Below are positions 6,534-16,361 of a stretch of DNA of 46,161 nucleotides, in pieces (the first letter of the stretch is position 1; every line of letters begins with the position of its first letter). Made by a program: the position numbers and the translations under genes. A model generated the notes under the pieces. The model made no database searches. It saw only the letters and a list, made by a program, of their open reading frames with translations, and was not told where the DNA came from. This DNA comes from Pyrinomonadaceae bacterium (GTDB lineage Bacteria; Acidobacteriota; Blastocatellia; Pyrinomonadales; Pyrinomonadaceae): the NCBI GenBank assembly GCA_022843305.1, contig JALHNX010000019.1, forward strand, positions 1 to 46,161. The letters run 5' to 3'.

Positions 6534-7868
6534 ATGCTATTAACCGAAAAAGAAGCCAGAGAAATTACCGATAAAATCCTGTCTTTTGTGAAAGCCGACG
6601 ACGCGCAGGTTTCCGTCAGCAGCGAGAAAAATTCGTTTCTGCGCTTTGCCCGCAACACATTTTTGACGAGCGGCAACACGGTCGAACGCGGCGCGAATAT
6701 CACGGTTTGGATCAAAGGAAAACGCGGCGCGTCTTCAACCAGCGATTTGAGCGACGAGAGTTTAAAAGCGATGGTCGAGCAAGCCGAGCAAGTCGCCGAC
6801 ATTTCGCCCGTTGACCGCGAATATCTGCCGACGCTCGGGCAACAGACGTATAAACCGTCAAACGGTTTTGTCGAAGCAACCGCCAATATTTCGCTGACAA
6901 ACCGCGCCAAAAGCATCAGCGACATTTTAAAGCAAAGTGAAAAAGAAAAAGTTATCAGCGCGGGTTTTCACCAAACACGCGCCGTTGCCGAAGCCTTTGC
7001 GACAAAAAATAAAAACTTCGGTTTCGAGCAAAGAACAATCGGCAGTCTTTCGATGACGGCGCGCACGCCCGACGGTGCGAGTTCCGGCTATTTTGCGCGA
7101 AGTCATTTTGATATAAACCGTTTAGATACAGCACGAATCGCGCGAGAATCAATTCGCAAAGCAATCGAAGGACGAAGCGCGAAAACCGTCGAACCCGGTG
7201 TTTACACGGTAATTTTAGAACCGCAGGCGGTTGCCGATCTTTTGGGCGGAATTTCCAATCAATTCAACGCCCGTAACGCCGAAGAAGGTCGCAGTCCGTA
7301 TTCGTTATCAAACGGAAAGACAAAACTCGGACAGAAGATTTTCGACGGACGAATCAATATTTACAGCGATCCGTGGAATGCGGAACTTCCCGCGTCGCCG
7401 TCGGCGCAGGGCGGAATTCCGGCGCAGAAAATTCATCTGGTAAAAAACGGCGTACTTGAAAATCTGATCTACAACCGTTTCTGGGCAAACAAAAGCGGTA
7501 AAGAACCGACTCCCGGACCGGTCAATACGATTATGGAATCAAGCGGAAAAGCCGCGAGCGTTGAAGAAATGATTTCTTCGACCAAGAAAGGATTACTCAT
7601 TAGCCGTTTCTGGTATATCCGCGCAACTGATCCAAGAACGGCAAGCGTGACGGGTTTGACCCGCGACGGAATTTGGCTGATCGAAAACGGCAAAATCACA
7701 AGTCCTGTAAAGAATTTCCGCTTTAATCAATCGGTTATTCAGATGCTCGCCGAAGGAAATGTCGAAATGATCGGCACGCCCGAACGCGTCGGCGACGGCA
7801 ACGCCGCGCTGCTTCCGGCTTTGAAAATCAAGGCGTTTAATTTTACATCGGCTTCGGATGCGGTTTAG
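6534..7868 (+). CDS. tldE: TldE/PmbA-type partner subunit
   Basis: The 444-aa product is the non-catalytic partner of TldD; it lacks HExxxH, as usual for TldE/PmbA. Family blocks include TVEPGVYTVILEPQAVADLL, GGIPAQKIHLVKNGVL and the C-terminal RATDPRTASVTGLTRDGIWLIENGKI. There is no signal peptide, although TldD has a Tat signal. If the heterodimer acts outside, TldE must travel with TldD. The ATG at 6534 is chosen: AGGAG at 6518-6522 precedes it, and any longer start would run through the MITE. The stop overlaps the convergent gene at 7865 by four bases. Confidence 0.88.
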   Translation: MLLTEKEAREITDKILSFVKADDAQVSVSSEKNSFLRFARNTFLTSGNTVERGANITVWIKGKRGASSTSDLSDESLKAMVEQAEQVADISPVDREYLPTLGQQTYKPSNGFVEATANISLTNRAKSISDILKQSEKEKVISAGFHQTRAVAEAFATKNKNFGFEQRTIGSLSMTARTPDGASSGYFARSHFDINRLDTARIARESIRKAIEGRSAKTVEPGVYTVILEPQAVADLLGGISNQFNARNAEEGRSPYSLSNGKTKLGQKIFDGRINIYSDPWNAELPASPSAQGGIPAQKIHLVKNGVLENLIYNRFWANKSGKEPTPGPVNTIMESSGKAASVEEMISSTKKGLLISRFWYIRATDPRTASVTGLTRDGIWLIENGKITSPVKNFRFNQSVIQMLAEGNVEMIGTPERVGDGNAALLPALKIKAFNFTSASDAV

Positions 7869-8527
7869 TTTAGACCAAAACACAAAGCGCGGGTTAAAAA
7901 CTTTTCCTGATTTTCGTCAAGTTTTCCAAACTCGTTCAAATCCGGTAGTTCTTCGTGCGGCGCTTGGACAACTTTTTCCACCAAGTTAAATCTTTGCTTT
8001 TTATCTAAACCTTGCCAAAACGGAATTATTGAAAGTTCATCCGGTTGAGGCGAATTATGCACCGGATCAGGATGATCGAAATTGGAAGACCAAAGTTTTC
8101 TGCGTAGATCATCAGCAAATTTCTGAGCCAAAGTTTCTGAAGCAAATTTACGATTTATATTTGAAGTTGTTTTCTCTACCACCTGAAGATGTCCTATTTC
8201 ATGAAGAAAAACATCGTAAAGTAAAAAACGCCTGATCGCCCACGGTGTCCATTGTCCTCTCGGCGAAGTTCCAAATTCTAAAGACGATTGTCCTTTGATT
8301 AAAAATCGACGCAAACTGACACGATAAGGTAAAAACGCACTCAAATTCACATCTCTTCGCCCTTTTCGGGTGACGAAACCGAGTTCTCTAACACCGTAAC
8401 TTTCGCTCCAAATAAAAATATCTCTTAGACGAGTGCAGAATTCTTCGGGAATTCGTTCCTTTACAATTTCAAGGTCGTTATGAGAAATATATTTAACAAC
8501 ATCCGGTTCAGATTTTCCTTTTGCCAT
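7865..8527 (-). CDS. Putative zinc metallopeptidase-like protein (HEIGH)
   Basis: The 220-aa cytoplasmic protein begins MAKGKSEPDVVKY. The motif HEIGH in FLLYDVFLHEIGHLQVVEK (near residue 116) is a gluzincin-type HExxH zinc site. A family name is not recognised. The start at 8527 is chosen because a longer frame would run backwards into the amidohydrolase gene. The gap to that gene's stop is 4 nt, so the two are probably co-transcribed and translationally coupled. The upstream neighbour suggests a shared hydrolytic pathway, but no substrate is evident. Confidence 0.75.
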   Translation of the reverse strand: MAKGKSEPDVVKYISHNDLEIVKERIPEEFCTRLRDIFIWSESYGVRELGFVTRKGRRDVNLSAFLPYRVSLRRFLIKGQSSLEFGTSPRGQWTPWAIRRFLLYDVFLHEIGHLQVVEKTTSNINRKFASETLAQKFADDLRRKLWSSNFDHPDPVHNSPQPDELSIIPFWQGLDKKQRFNLVEKVVQAPHEELPDLNEFGKLDENQEKFLTRALCFGLN

Positions 8528-8531
8528 AAAT

Positions 8532-10037
8532 TTACTTTTTCGTCTGCCGCGCTTTCGCCACCATTTCGCGAATTTCTTTTGCCAAGGTCGGCGCATGAAA
8601 CGGGATGCCGTCTTTAATTGTCCATTCGATGCCGCCTGTTTTGAAAACTTTGCCGTCGCGGATTTCTTCGATTCCGGTCGGGTAAAGAACTTTGAAATTT
8701 TCCAAAGGATTGCCGTTAACCACAATTAAATCGGCTTTAAAACCGACGCGGATGCGACCGATTTTGTCTTCCTGTCCAAGAATTTTCGCGTTATTGCCGG
8801 TTGCGTGTTGAATAACTTTGAGCGGATGAAATCCGGCTTCCTGATGAAGTTCTAATTCTCTAATCAAGCCGAAACCGTACATTTGATAAATAAATCCGGC
8901 ATCTTCGCCCGCGCCGATGATTCCGCCGCGCCGTTCAAATTCCATCAAAGCCCGCATCCAAATCCGGTAATTTTCCTTCCAGAAAGTTTCATCCGTCGAA
9001 GTCCAGCCGATAAAATACGAGCCGTGATTTGCCGGATTCGGTTTGAAAAATTCTTCGAGCGTCGGGTGCAGATATTCGGCAAAAGCGGGATTTGTCTGCG
9101 CTCTTTGCAGGTCGCGCGAGGCTTCGTAAATATCGAGCGTCGGATTCCACGCGACATTTGCCGCGATCATTCCGTCCAAAACCTTCATCAGGCGTTCCCA
9201 ATTCGCTTCGCGCCAGAGTCTTCCGGCGTAGCGGAAACGGTCAACTTCGTCGTTGTAATTATAATCGGACGGAAAATTTTGTCTGCCCGATTCGATTGCC
9301 GCGTCAGGAATGCCGTACCAATGCTCGATGCTCGTCGTGCCTAAACGAATGTCGTCCCAGGCGTTCGTTTCTTCAACGCCGGCGTGATGCGCGACGCGCA
9401 AGCCCTGCTTTTTGGCTTCGTCCATCATCGCTTCCATAATCGGGCGGTCAACGCCGAAAAGTTTGATGCCGTCGTAGCCTGCCTGTTTCATTTCGCGGAC
9501 TTTTGCCTGTGCTTCCGTCGGATTTTTGACCCCGAAAAATGCGCCGTAAGCGTAAATTCGCGGCGCGAAAATTTCGTTTTTCGCCGATTGTTCGCGCCAC
9601 GCCAGAGTTTTTGGCGACGCACCGACATCTCTTACGGTCGTAATTCCGCAGGCAAGCCACATTTTCAGACAGTATTCGACCGGCTGAGGAACACCGCCGC
9701 GTTCGTCCTGTGTATGCCCGTGAAGATTTATCAAACCGGGCAAAACATATTTTCCCGCCGCATCAATCTCGATTTCGCCCTTCGCAACACGTTTTGCCGT
9801 GCCTTCTTTGACCGCCACCGGATCGAGCGCGGCGATCTGCGTAATCAAATCGTTTTCGACGACAATATCGAAAGGACCCGACGCGGGTTTTCCGCTGCCG
9901 TCAACGATCATCGCATTGCGGATGACCAGACGGGCGTAACGCTTGCCGCTCGTAATTTGCTGCGAAAAGACGGTTGATTGAAAAACAACGCTGACGAGAA
10001 AAAGCAGAGAAAAGGCGCGAACTTGGTTTTTTGACAT
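8532..10037 (-). CDS. Exported amidohydrolase (imidazolonepropionase-like)
   Basis: The 501-aa metal-dependent hydrolase has a signal peptide (FSLLFLVSVVFQSTVFSQ). The amidohydrolase barrel shows the first metal pair in GLINLHGHTQDE (HxH), TTVRDVGASP, further metal histidines in RVAHHAG and TSIEHWYG, and the catalytic Asp region AGEDAGFI. The C-terminal beta domain IRVGFKADLIVVNGNPL is typical of imidazolonepropionase-like enzymes and cyclic-amide or dipeptide hydrolases. Exact substrate cannot be read from sequence. ATG at 10037 gives a clean signal peptide; a GTG at 10088 would add 17 residues. Confidence 0.88.
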   Translation of the reverse strand: MSKNQVRAFSLLFLVSVVFQSTVFSQQITSGKRYARLVIRNAMIVDGSGKPASGPFDIVVENDLITQIAALDPVAVKEGTAKRVAKGEIEIDAAGKYVLPGLINLHGHTQDERGGVPQPVEYCLKMWLACGITTVRDVGASPKTLAWREQSAKNEIFAPRIYAYGAFFGVKNPTEAQAKVREMKQAGYDGIKLFGVDRPIMEAMMDEAKKQGLRVAHHAGVEETNAWDDIRLGTTSIEHWYGIPDAAIESGRQNFPSDYNYNDEVDRFRYAGRLWREANWERLMKVLDGMIAANVAWNPTLDIYEASRDLQRAQTNPAFAEYLHPTLEEFFKPNPANHGSYFIGWTSTDETFWKENYRIWMRALMEFERRGGIIGAGEDAGFIYQMYGFGLIRELELHQEAGFHPLKVIQHATGNNAKILGQEDKIGRIRVGFKADLIVVNGNPLENFKVLYPTGIEEIRDGKVFKTGGIEWTIKDGIPFHAPTLAKEIREMVAKARQTKK

Positions 10038-10112
10038 AAATTTTCGAACTGATTTTGATCGGTAAAGCAAGTATCGAAAATTTAACACCGATAGTGAGTT
10101 AAATCAAATTTA

Positions 10113-10721
10113 TTACCTGTCAACCAGAAACAGATTTTGCGAAGGTTCGGGAAATTCAACATCGAGATAAATTTCCGATAATAAAATCTCGACTCCGAAA
10201 GTTTCCAAAAACAATTTGCCGTCCATTCCGATGGCTTCGCGCTGAATCCATTCGCGCTCGCTTTGTTTGATGAACTGCGTCACGTGCGGGCGCGTCACGG
10301 CGATTAAAAGATATTCCGTGAAACTTTCGATAGATTTGTAATACGTAAATTTTTCGCCGCGGTCAAAGGCTTCGGTCGAAGCTGAAAGAACCTCGATGAG
10401 CATTTGCGGATTCGTCAAAACGTCCATTCCGCCCATCGTTTCGTAAATTCCTTCGCCGCAGTAAACCGACAGATCGGGATAACGATACGGCGTATAGACC
10501 GGAACTTTGACCTTTAAATTCGAGCCGAAAACCGAACAACCGCGACCACGAAACAATTCGCGCAGATGTGCGCCGGCATTAATGACAATTCTTTCGTGTT
10601 CGGGACTTGCGCCCGCCATACACCAGATGTTTCCGTCCCAAAACTCGAATTTTTCCTCGGAGCCGCGTTCAATTTCAAAGTATTCTTCCAGAGTGTATTT
10701 TCTTTCAGGTTGTGCGGTCAT
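10113..10721 (-). CDS. Uma2 family (DUF820) putative restriction-like nuclease
   Basis: The 202-aa protein has the Uma2 layout: YTLEEYFEIE at the start, a conserved WDGNIWCMAGASPEHE, then YPDLSVYCG and MLIEVLSASTEAFDRGEKF, followed by IESFTEYLLI. The Asp in YPDL, the Glu in LIEV and the Lys in EKF fit the PD-(D/E)XK nuclease fold proposed for this family. Biological function is unknown. Such genes are often present in many copies in cyanobacteria and Acidobacteria and are considered mobile. It is divergently placed from mdh with a 104-bp gap that must hold both promoters. Confidence 0.88.
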   Translation of the reverse strand: MTAQPERKYTLEEYFEIERGSEEKFEFWDGNIWCMAGASPEHERIVINAGAHLRELFRGRGCSVFGSNLKVKVPVYTPYRYPDLSVYCGEGIYETMGGMDVLTNPQMLIEVLSASTEAFDRGEKFTYYKSIESFTEYLLIAVTRPHVTQFIKQSEREWIQREAIGMDGKLFLETFGVEILLSEIYLDVEFPEPSQNLFLVDR

Positions 10722-10774
10722 AAAATTTCCCTTGCAAGAATTTTGCGTCTTTTGCCGTTTTTCGTCAACTGTGA

Positions 10775-11758
<984 letters not shown>

Positions 11759-11780
11759 TTTTTGAAAAAATCGCGAAGTT

Positions 11781-11814
11781 AAAAAAGGAAGGCTTTTAGA
11801 AGCCTTCCTTTTTT
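11781..11814 (+). terminator. Rho-independent terminator after mdh
   Basis: AAAAAAGGAAGGCTT (11781-11795) and AAGCCTTCCTTTTTT (11800-11814) form a 15-bp stem with a TTAG loop and run into a U tract. A homologous but diverged hairpin follows the mdh fragment at 15410-15435. Confidence 0.92.
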
Positions 11815-11899
11815 GTTGCATAAAAAGAAGAAATGATTTATTTTTATTCCATACATTCACCAGACTGATACCGCTTTTTCTGATTCGATTAATAATTAA

Positions 11900-12646
11900 A
11901 TGGGTTCAAAGAATACATCTTCAGAGGATTACAAGCATTTGCAGAGTCAATCAGACAATATGCAGGAGACTCTGGAAACAGTGCAATCCCAAATAGATAC
12001 TCTCCGGGAGAAAATTCAAAATGAACCGTTGAAAGTTGAAATTGTCGAAAAAGAAAAAACGGCGGCAAAAATACCGACGATTCCCGAAATCATCAAAGAC
12101 CAATTGCTCCTGATCAGCTCTCTGATTTTCTTTGTCGGAATCGTTTCAACCCATACCTATTACGCCGTTTTCGGAATCAAATATCAGTTTCTTGATTTAC
12201 CGACTTTTCATATTATTTATCATGGTTTGATAATTCTGGTTGATGCTCCATATTTAATTATTCCTTATTTACTTTCGATTGTCTGGATGGTTTCGGACAA
12301 TTATGTAAATCCTAATCGTTGGTCGATATTCATAAAATACCGTTCTTTTTTTACATACGTTCTAATTGCCATTTTACTTGGTTGTACCTATCCGCTGGCA
12401 CAGATCGCCGGAAGAAAGCAAGCCGAAACCGATTTATTTGAAAATACTTCGACTTTGCCAAAAATTGTTTATATGGAGTTAGCTGACGGGCAGAAATATA
12501 CGCTCGGCAACGGTTATCGCCTGCTGATTGTTGATTCAACCTACAATATCATCTTTAAACCGCTTGAGCCGGGTGACCAATCAACGCTTCCAAATATAAA
12601 AAGAATTACTAAGGGGAAAGTAAATGTTATTGAAACAATTCGTTAG
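11900..12646 (+). CDS. Three-TM membrane protein with N-terminal coiled coil
   Basis: The 248-aa product starts with a polar, coiled-coil-prone segment (residues about 10-50, with MQETLETVQSQIDTLREKI). Three hydrophobic segments follow: LLLISSLIFFVGIVS (near 75), IIYHGLIILVDAPYLIIPYLLSIVW (near 110) and FFTYVLIAILLGCTYPLA (near 150). A soluble tail of about 80 residues is probably outside. The family is not recognised. No clear Shine-Dalgarno precedes the ATG. Its end overlaps the next gene by 23 nt, so the two should be co-expressed. It is the first gene of the block flanked by the two mdh 3' ends. Confidence 0.7.
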   Translation: MGSKNTSSEDYKHLQSQSDNMQETLETVQSQIDTLREKIQNEPLKVEIVEKEKTAAKIPTIPEIIKDQLLLISSLIFFVGIVSTHTYYAVFGIKYQFLDLPTFHIIYHGLIILVDAPYLIIPYLLSIVWMVSDNYVNPNRWSIFIKYRSFFTYVLIAILLGCTYPLAQIAGRKQAETDLFENTSTLPKIVYMELADGQKYTLGNGYRLLIVDSTYNIIFKPLEPGDQSTLPNIKRITKGKVNVIETIR

Positions 12647-13838
12647 CTCGATTATATTTTTTGCCTGCCTTTTATTTTTGACAAATAGCGTCAGAGCGGA
12701 TGTTTTGGATGAAACGGATGGCACGCTGTTCGGAAAAATCACTCAAATTACCGAGACCGATTTCTTTTTCGCAAAGGGCTGTAATCAGTCAAACATAAAG
12801 AAAATCCCTAAATCACGTGTCAGATTTTACCAGTATGACTCATCTTGCGAACCACATAGCTTTACTTTGCCGACGAGCCCGTTTCAGCTTTGCGAACAGG
12901 AAAAACAAAAAATTTTCAAAATCACTTTTAATCACGAAGAAAATGAGATTTTTGCCCTCGATGTCCGCCTCCGCAAAAATGGAACTGTTTTCATAATACT
13001 TCCCGGCACGTTAGGCACGATTCAAGGCTCAATTCAAAAAATAAAATCCATCGTCCCCGCCCAGATTTGCCCGAAAGCTATCCCCGAAGACTTCAGAATT
13101 CCGAAAGAATTCTGTCACGAATCTTTTAAGATGGCGGTAAATTTCAATTTAGAACCTGTTTCTAAAAACCAGATTTTTACAAAAGCCTTTCCTTTTTACT
13201 TTGAAATTGTCGGTAACGGCGAACCTGAATTCAAGCCCGAAGATGTCATGCGCGCCTTTGGTGCCGCTTTAACAGGCTGGTCCAGCACATTGTTAGCCTT
13301 GCGTTCAGAGCTTAAGCCGCCGCTCGCCGAATATTTAAATTCTATCGTTCGAACCACAGCCTCGGGCAATATAATGTTAATTCCGCCCCAGGTCATTCAG
13401 GTAGATTGTAAAGAAAATGCGCTGGTAATCGTTAAACTGTATAAAGAAAGAGACCACCGACTTTTTCCCCAAAACAGCGGCTATGTTGCCAAAGCGCAAT
13501 TAGAAGGTAGAACTATTCTATTGAACGGATTGGATTTTCAATATCGCGCGGAATTAGATACCCGAATGCTGATTAAGGATAATAAGATAAATCTCACGAC
13601 AGTGTTTGCTCACGAGCTTGGACACAGTTTTGGATTGCCCGACATAGATAACAGAACTCTTGCCGTTTCCATTATGAATGTCGAAAGTATCGAAAAAAAT
13701 CTGGCGGGAAGACCGACCAAAGAAGATGGGACGGCTTTTGTCACGATTTTAGAGAAAGCTGTGACGGGCGCACGTCCAGGAGACTTCAATCCTACAGAAT
13801 GTGCGGGATTTCGACTATCAACCCATCGCCGAAAATAA
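12624..13838 (+). CDS. Secreted metzincin-like metalloprotease
   Basis: The 404-aa product has a signal peptide (SIIFFACLLFLTNSVRA). Near residue 330 it carries HELGHSFGLPD within TTVFAHELGHSFGLPDIDNR, matching the metzincin HExxHxxGxxH/D zinc motif with Asp as third ligand. SIMNVES about 15 residues later is a plausible Met-turn. The N-terminal 200 residues are unassigned. It is probably an extracytoplasmic protease of matrixin type. GGGG upstream of the ATG serves as ribosome-binding site. It overlaps the preceding membrane-protein gene, suggesting a functional pair. Confidence 0.78.
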   Translation: MLLKQFVSSIIFFACLLFLTNSVRADVLDETDGTLFGKITQITETDFFFAKGCNQSNIKKIPKSRVRFYQYDSSCEPHSFTLPTSPFQLCEQEKQKIFKITFNHEENEIFALDVRLRKNGTVFIILPGTLGTIQGSIQKIKSIVPAQICPKAIPEDFRIPKEFCHESFKMAVNFNLEPVSKNQIFTKAFPFYFEIVGNGEPEFKPEDVMRAFGAALTGWSSTLLALRSELKPPLAEYLNSIVRTTASGNIMLIPPQVIQVDCKENALVIVKLYKERDHRLFPQNSGYVAKAQLEGRTILLNGLDFQYRAELDTRMLIKDNKINLTTVFAHELGHSFGLPDIDNRTLAVSIMNVESIEKNLAGRPTKEDGTAFVTILEKAVTGARPGDFNPTECAGFRLSTHRRK

Positions 13839-14063
13839 GTTCATTCCAAGCCGGCTGACAGTTAAAGATTTTGCTATTTAACCTTTAGATTTTCCTTATA
13901 ATTTCGGTTGCGCCTTTTTTACATCAGGTCAAAAGATTCGAAATCCTGAAATAATATTTACGATTGCAAACCTCAAAAACAAGGTTTATTCTCTAATCTG
14001 CTTTGAAAAGCATTAGGTAGAAATCGAGAATTTCTTCTGCCGGATAGAAAAGGCGTAAATGAT

Positions 14064-15290
14064 ATGCGAAGAAAGATTTGGTTGATAATTGGATTATTTA
14101 TTTTGGGAATGTCCGGCTGTCCGCTGCCGGAAACTTCTGTGACCAATGCCGCCAATGAACCGGTCACGGAGCAGGTAAATGTGCCGGCGACGGAAGCAAT
14201 GCCGGTTTCGACTCCGCATAAAACTGCCAAAAAATATTCCGGCGTGGCGGTCGGAAACCGGCGGCTCTGGACGGAAAGCGTTAATACGCCGAATGGTTTC
14301 GACCGCGCTTCGCGGGCATTGATTCTTTTTTACGCGCTCGAACTCGATCGGCAGGCTGAAAATAAAGCCTTTAATCGCGCTTCAGTCAATAAATGGCTCG
14401 CCAAAGAATTAAATCTGGCGCGGCAAAATTATCAATTTGCCGCTAAAACCTGTCAGTCAAACGATTGGACTTGCATTACTCCGGCAAACAATTCCGATGA
14501 TTTCATTGCCAAAGCAAGCGAATTGCGGATTCCCGCCGTCCTTGATGAGTGGCAGGAAAAAACGGCTGAATTTATGGGAATTTACGTTGCCGAACAAATT
14601 CATCTGGCTGCCCTTTTCCCGACCACGAGCAGTGAAATTGAGCTGTTCAACGACAACGAATGGGACGGCGATAAAACAGCCGACCGCAAGTTTTTTCTCA
14701 GCTTCGACGATGGTCCGACCGCTTCCGGCGGAAATACCGACAATGTTCTCGAAATGTTAGCCGCGCAGAAAAAATCGGCAGTTTTTTTCGTTCTCGGGCA
14801 GAGATTTGCCAATCGCCAAAAAACGAACGGCGCTGCCGCCGTCGCACAGGCTTATAAAGGGCAATGTGTCGGTGCGCACGGATGGGAACATCTTTCACAC
14901 GAAAAACGCTCCCGCTACGCAGTCGGCGACAAATGGCAATCTTCCGTCACCGACACGATTGCTTTGCTCAAAACGAGTTTCGACGGCACAGCGATTTTTC
15001 TGCCGCTGTTTCGTCCGCCATACGGTCAGCGCAAAGCGGACAGCGGCGCGTTTTTTCAAAAAGAAGGCTTACAGGTCGCGCTCTGGAACATAGATTCTCA
15101 GGATTGGAATTCCCGAATCGAAGCCGAAGACATCATCAACCGGATGGAAATTTTAATGCTTATCAAACGGCGCGGCGTTTTATTGTTTCACGATATTCAC
15201 CCGAAAGCCCAAAAAGCCGTGCCGGTCATCATTAAAGATTTCGGCAGCGCGGTTGAATGGGGCAATTGTCATCAGATCGCCGTATTTTAA
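14064..15290 (+). CDS. Polysaccharide deacetylase lipoprotein (NodB domain)
   Basis: The 408-aa product carries a lipobox (LFILGMSGC, Cys near residue 19), so it should be membrane-anchored outside. The C-terminal NodB domain (about 210-400) has all family motifs: FLSFDDGPT (metal and base Asp pair), GAHGWEH (metal histidines), FRPPYGQ, DSQDWNS and VLLFHDIH. It probably removes acetyl groups from peptidoglycan or an exopolysaccharide. The 190-residue N-terminal part is unassigned. It is the last gene of the segment between the two mdh 3' ends. Confidence 0.88.
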   Translation: MRRKIWLIIGLFILGMSGCPLPETSVTNAANEPVTEQVNVPATEAMPVSTPHKTAKKYSGVAVGNRRLWTESVNTPNGFDRASRALILFYALELDRQAENKAFNRASVNKWLAKELNLARQNYQFAAKTCQSNDWTCITPANNSDDFIAKASELRIPAVLDEWQEKTAEFMGIYVAEQIHLAALFPTTSSEIELFNDNEWDGDKTADRKFFLSFDDGPTASGGNTDNVLEMLAAQKKSAVFFVLGQRFANRQKTNGAAAVAQAYKGQCVGAHGWEHLSHEKRSRYAVGDKWQSSVTDTIALLKTSFDGTAIFLPLFRPPYGQRKADSGAFFQKEGLQVALWNIDSQDWNSRIEAEDIINRMEILMLIKRRGVLLFHDIHPKAQKAVPVIIKDFGSAVEWGNCHQIAVF

Positions 15291-15310
15291 GTCATTCCAA
15301 ATCATCCGCG

Positions 15311-15382
15311 AACGAAGAACGCGCCGCTTTCCACAAATCAGCGGGCGCGGTTCAGCAACTGATTGATGTTCTCGGAATTTAG
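15311..15382 (+). pseudogene. Duplicated 3' end of mdh
   Basis: These 72 bases encode [23 protein letters not shown] and a stop. The homology continues past the stop through the terminator to about 15460. Aligned over 78 bases with 11687-11764, I count eight differences, four of them in synonymous changes. No start or upstream mdh sequence is present, so it is a truncated copy. The synonymous bias suggests it diverged while still part of a working mdh gene. It may be a displaced gene end left by an insertion into mdh. Confidence 0.88.
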
Positions 15383-15409
15383 TTTTTGGAGAAATCTCTA
15401 TGATTTAAG

Positions 15410-15435
15410 GGAAGTCTTTCGGCTTCCTTTTTTTT
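15410..15435 (+). terminator. Terminator of the duplicated mdh end
   Basis: GGAAGTC (15410-15416) pairs with GGCTTCC (15421-15427; one G-U) around TTTC, followed by eight T. It is related to the mdh terminator at 11781-11814, including the following GTTGC-TAAAA and GATTTAT blocks. It can end transcription of the deacetylase gene. Confidence 0.8.
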
Positions 15436-15550
15436 GTTGCGTAAAACAGCAAAGTGATTTATAAGTTTATTTGCGTATGAAAGTTATTATGCAAAATCAA
15501 TTAGCATAATCCATATTTGGGATCGCCTTTGTTCCGTGAGGGATAATCTG

Positions 15551-16354
15551 ATGAAAAGATGTTCGCAATGTAATACAACATATCCTGACACTAATGCAGA
15601 TTTGCAGTTCTGCTTGTTGGACGGAACACCTCTAATATTTATTTCAAATTCACCTATTGAAGAACCAGCACTCCGACCTTCGCCCTTTGTTCAGCAAACT
15701 TTACAATCTGTGCAACCGGGTATTAGTCCGGCGATTGTTTATTCGCTTATCACGCTTTTAGCCCTGATTGTTGGAGGTGGAATCGTCTTTTTACTAAAAC
15801 CAATGAATGAGGCTTCATCGGTTCCGCCATCGAAAGTTGATTACTCAACGTCAACTTCGGATTCAAACCAATTAGCGAACGAAACCGTAAAAAACCCGAC
15901 GGCAAATCAAAACACAATTAACATAAGGAATTCGGAAAATCAAACGCCTCTTATCACACAACCAACTTCCGATTATTCGACAAAAAACGTGCGGGCTGGA
16001 ACGGCAGACGGAAAGAGGCTTCGTGTTGTAGTAGATTTGGCGCGCACCGATTTAAACACAGGCAATCCGGTAGGATTTGAAACTTTGGCTTCCGTTTCAA
16101 ACGGCGAAACCAGAGTTTTTGTTAAAGCGCAAACCGATAATTTCTTGAATGTTAAATATGAATCCAAACAAGCGCGTAAATTAGGAACTGTAGTTATATC
16201 GCCGTCGGGTCAAGGTTTGGAAATAAAAGTTATTCCGCAAAACCGACTCTATTTGAAAGATGTTTTCTTTATCCCGCGAAGCCCTGTCAATCCGAATGAC
16301 AGATTAGTAATAGACCTCTGTGTGGATGAAAATTGTCCAAGTCTTCGCACATAA
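15551..16354 (+). CDS. Zinc-ribbon, single-TM protein with AMIN-like domain
   Basis: The 267-aa product begins with CSQCNTTYPDTNADLQFCLLDGTPL, a zinc-ribbon-like pattern with three cysteines common at the N terminus of Acidobacterial membrane proteins. One TM segment follows (IVYSLITLLALIVGGGIVFLL, about 66-86), then a Ser/Asn-rich linker. The C-terminal 110 residues are beta-rich, from RLRVVVDLARTD to RLVIDLCVDEN, and resemble a cell-wall-binding AMIN domain. Function is unknown. The ATG at 15551 is preferred over the GTG at 15536. It is convergent with the ntrX-like gene, 7 nt away. Confidence 0.75.
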   Translation: MKRCSQCNTTYPDTNADLQFCLLDGTPLIFISNSPIEEPALRPSPFVQQTLQSVQPGISPAIVYSLITLLALIVGGGIVFLLKPMNEASSVPPSKVDYSTSTSDSNQLANETVKNPTANQNTINIRNSENQTPLITQPTSDYSTKNVRAGTADGKRLRVVVDLARTDLNTGNPVGFETLASVSNGETRVFVKAQTDNFLNVKYESKQARKLGTVVISPSGQGLEIKVIPQNRLYLKDVFFIPRSPVNPNDRLVIDLCVDENCPSLRT

Positions 16355-16361
16355 AATAACA

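Noticed and set aside
5725..6534. Long minus-strand frame of 269 codons opposite tldD
   Set aside because: It is antisense to a well-conserved gene and reads through the MITE; it has no domain.
10113..10721. Uma2-type gene as part of a defence island
   Set aside because: No restriction, toxin-antitoxin or other defence gene is adjacent; neighbours are metabolic.
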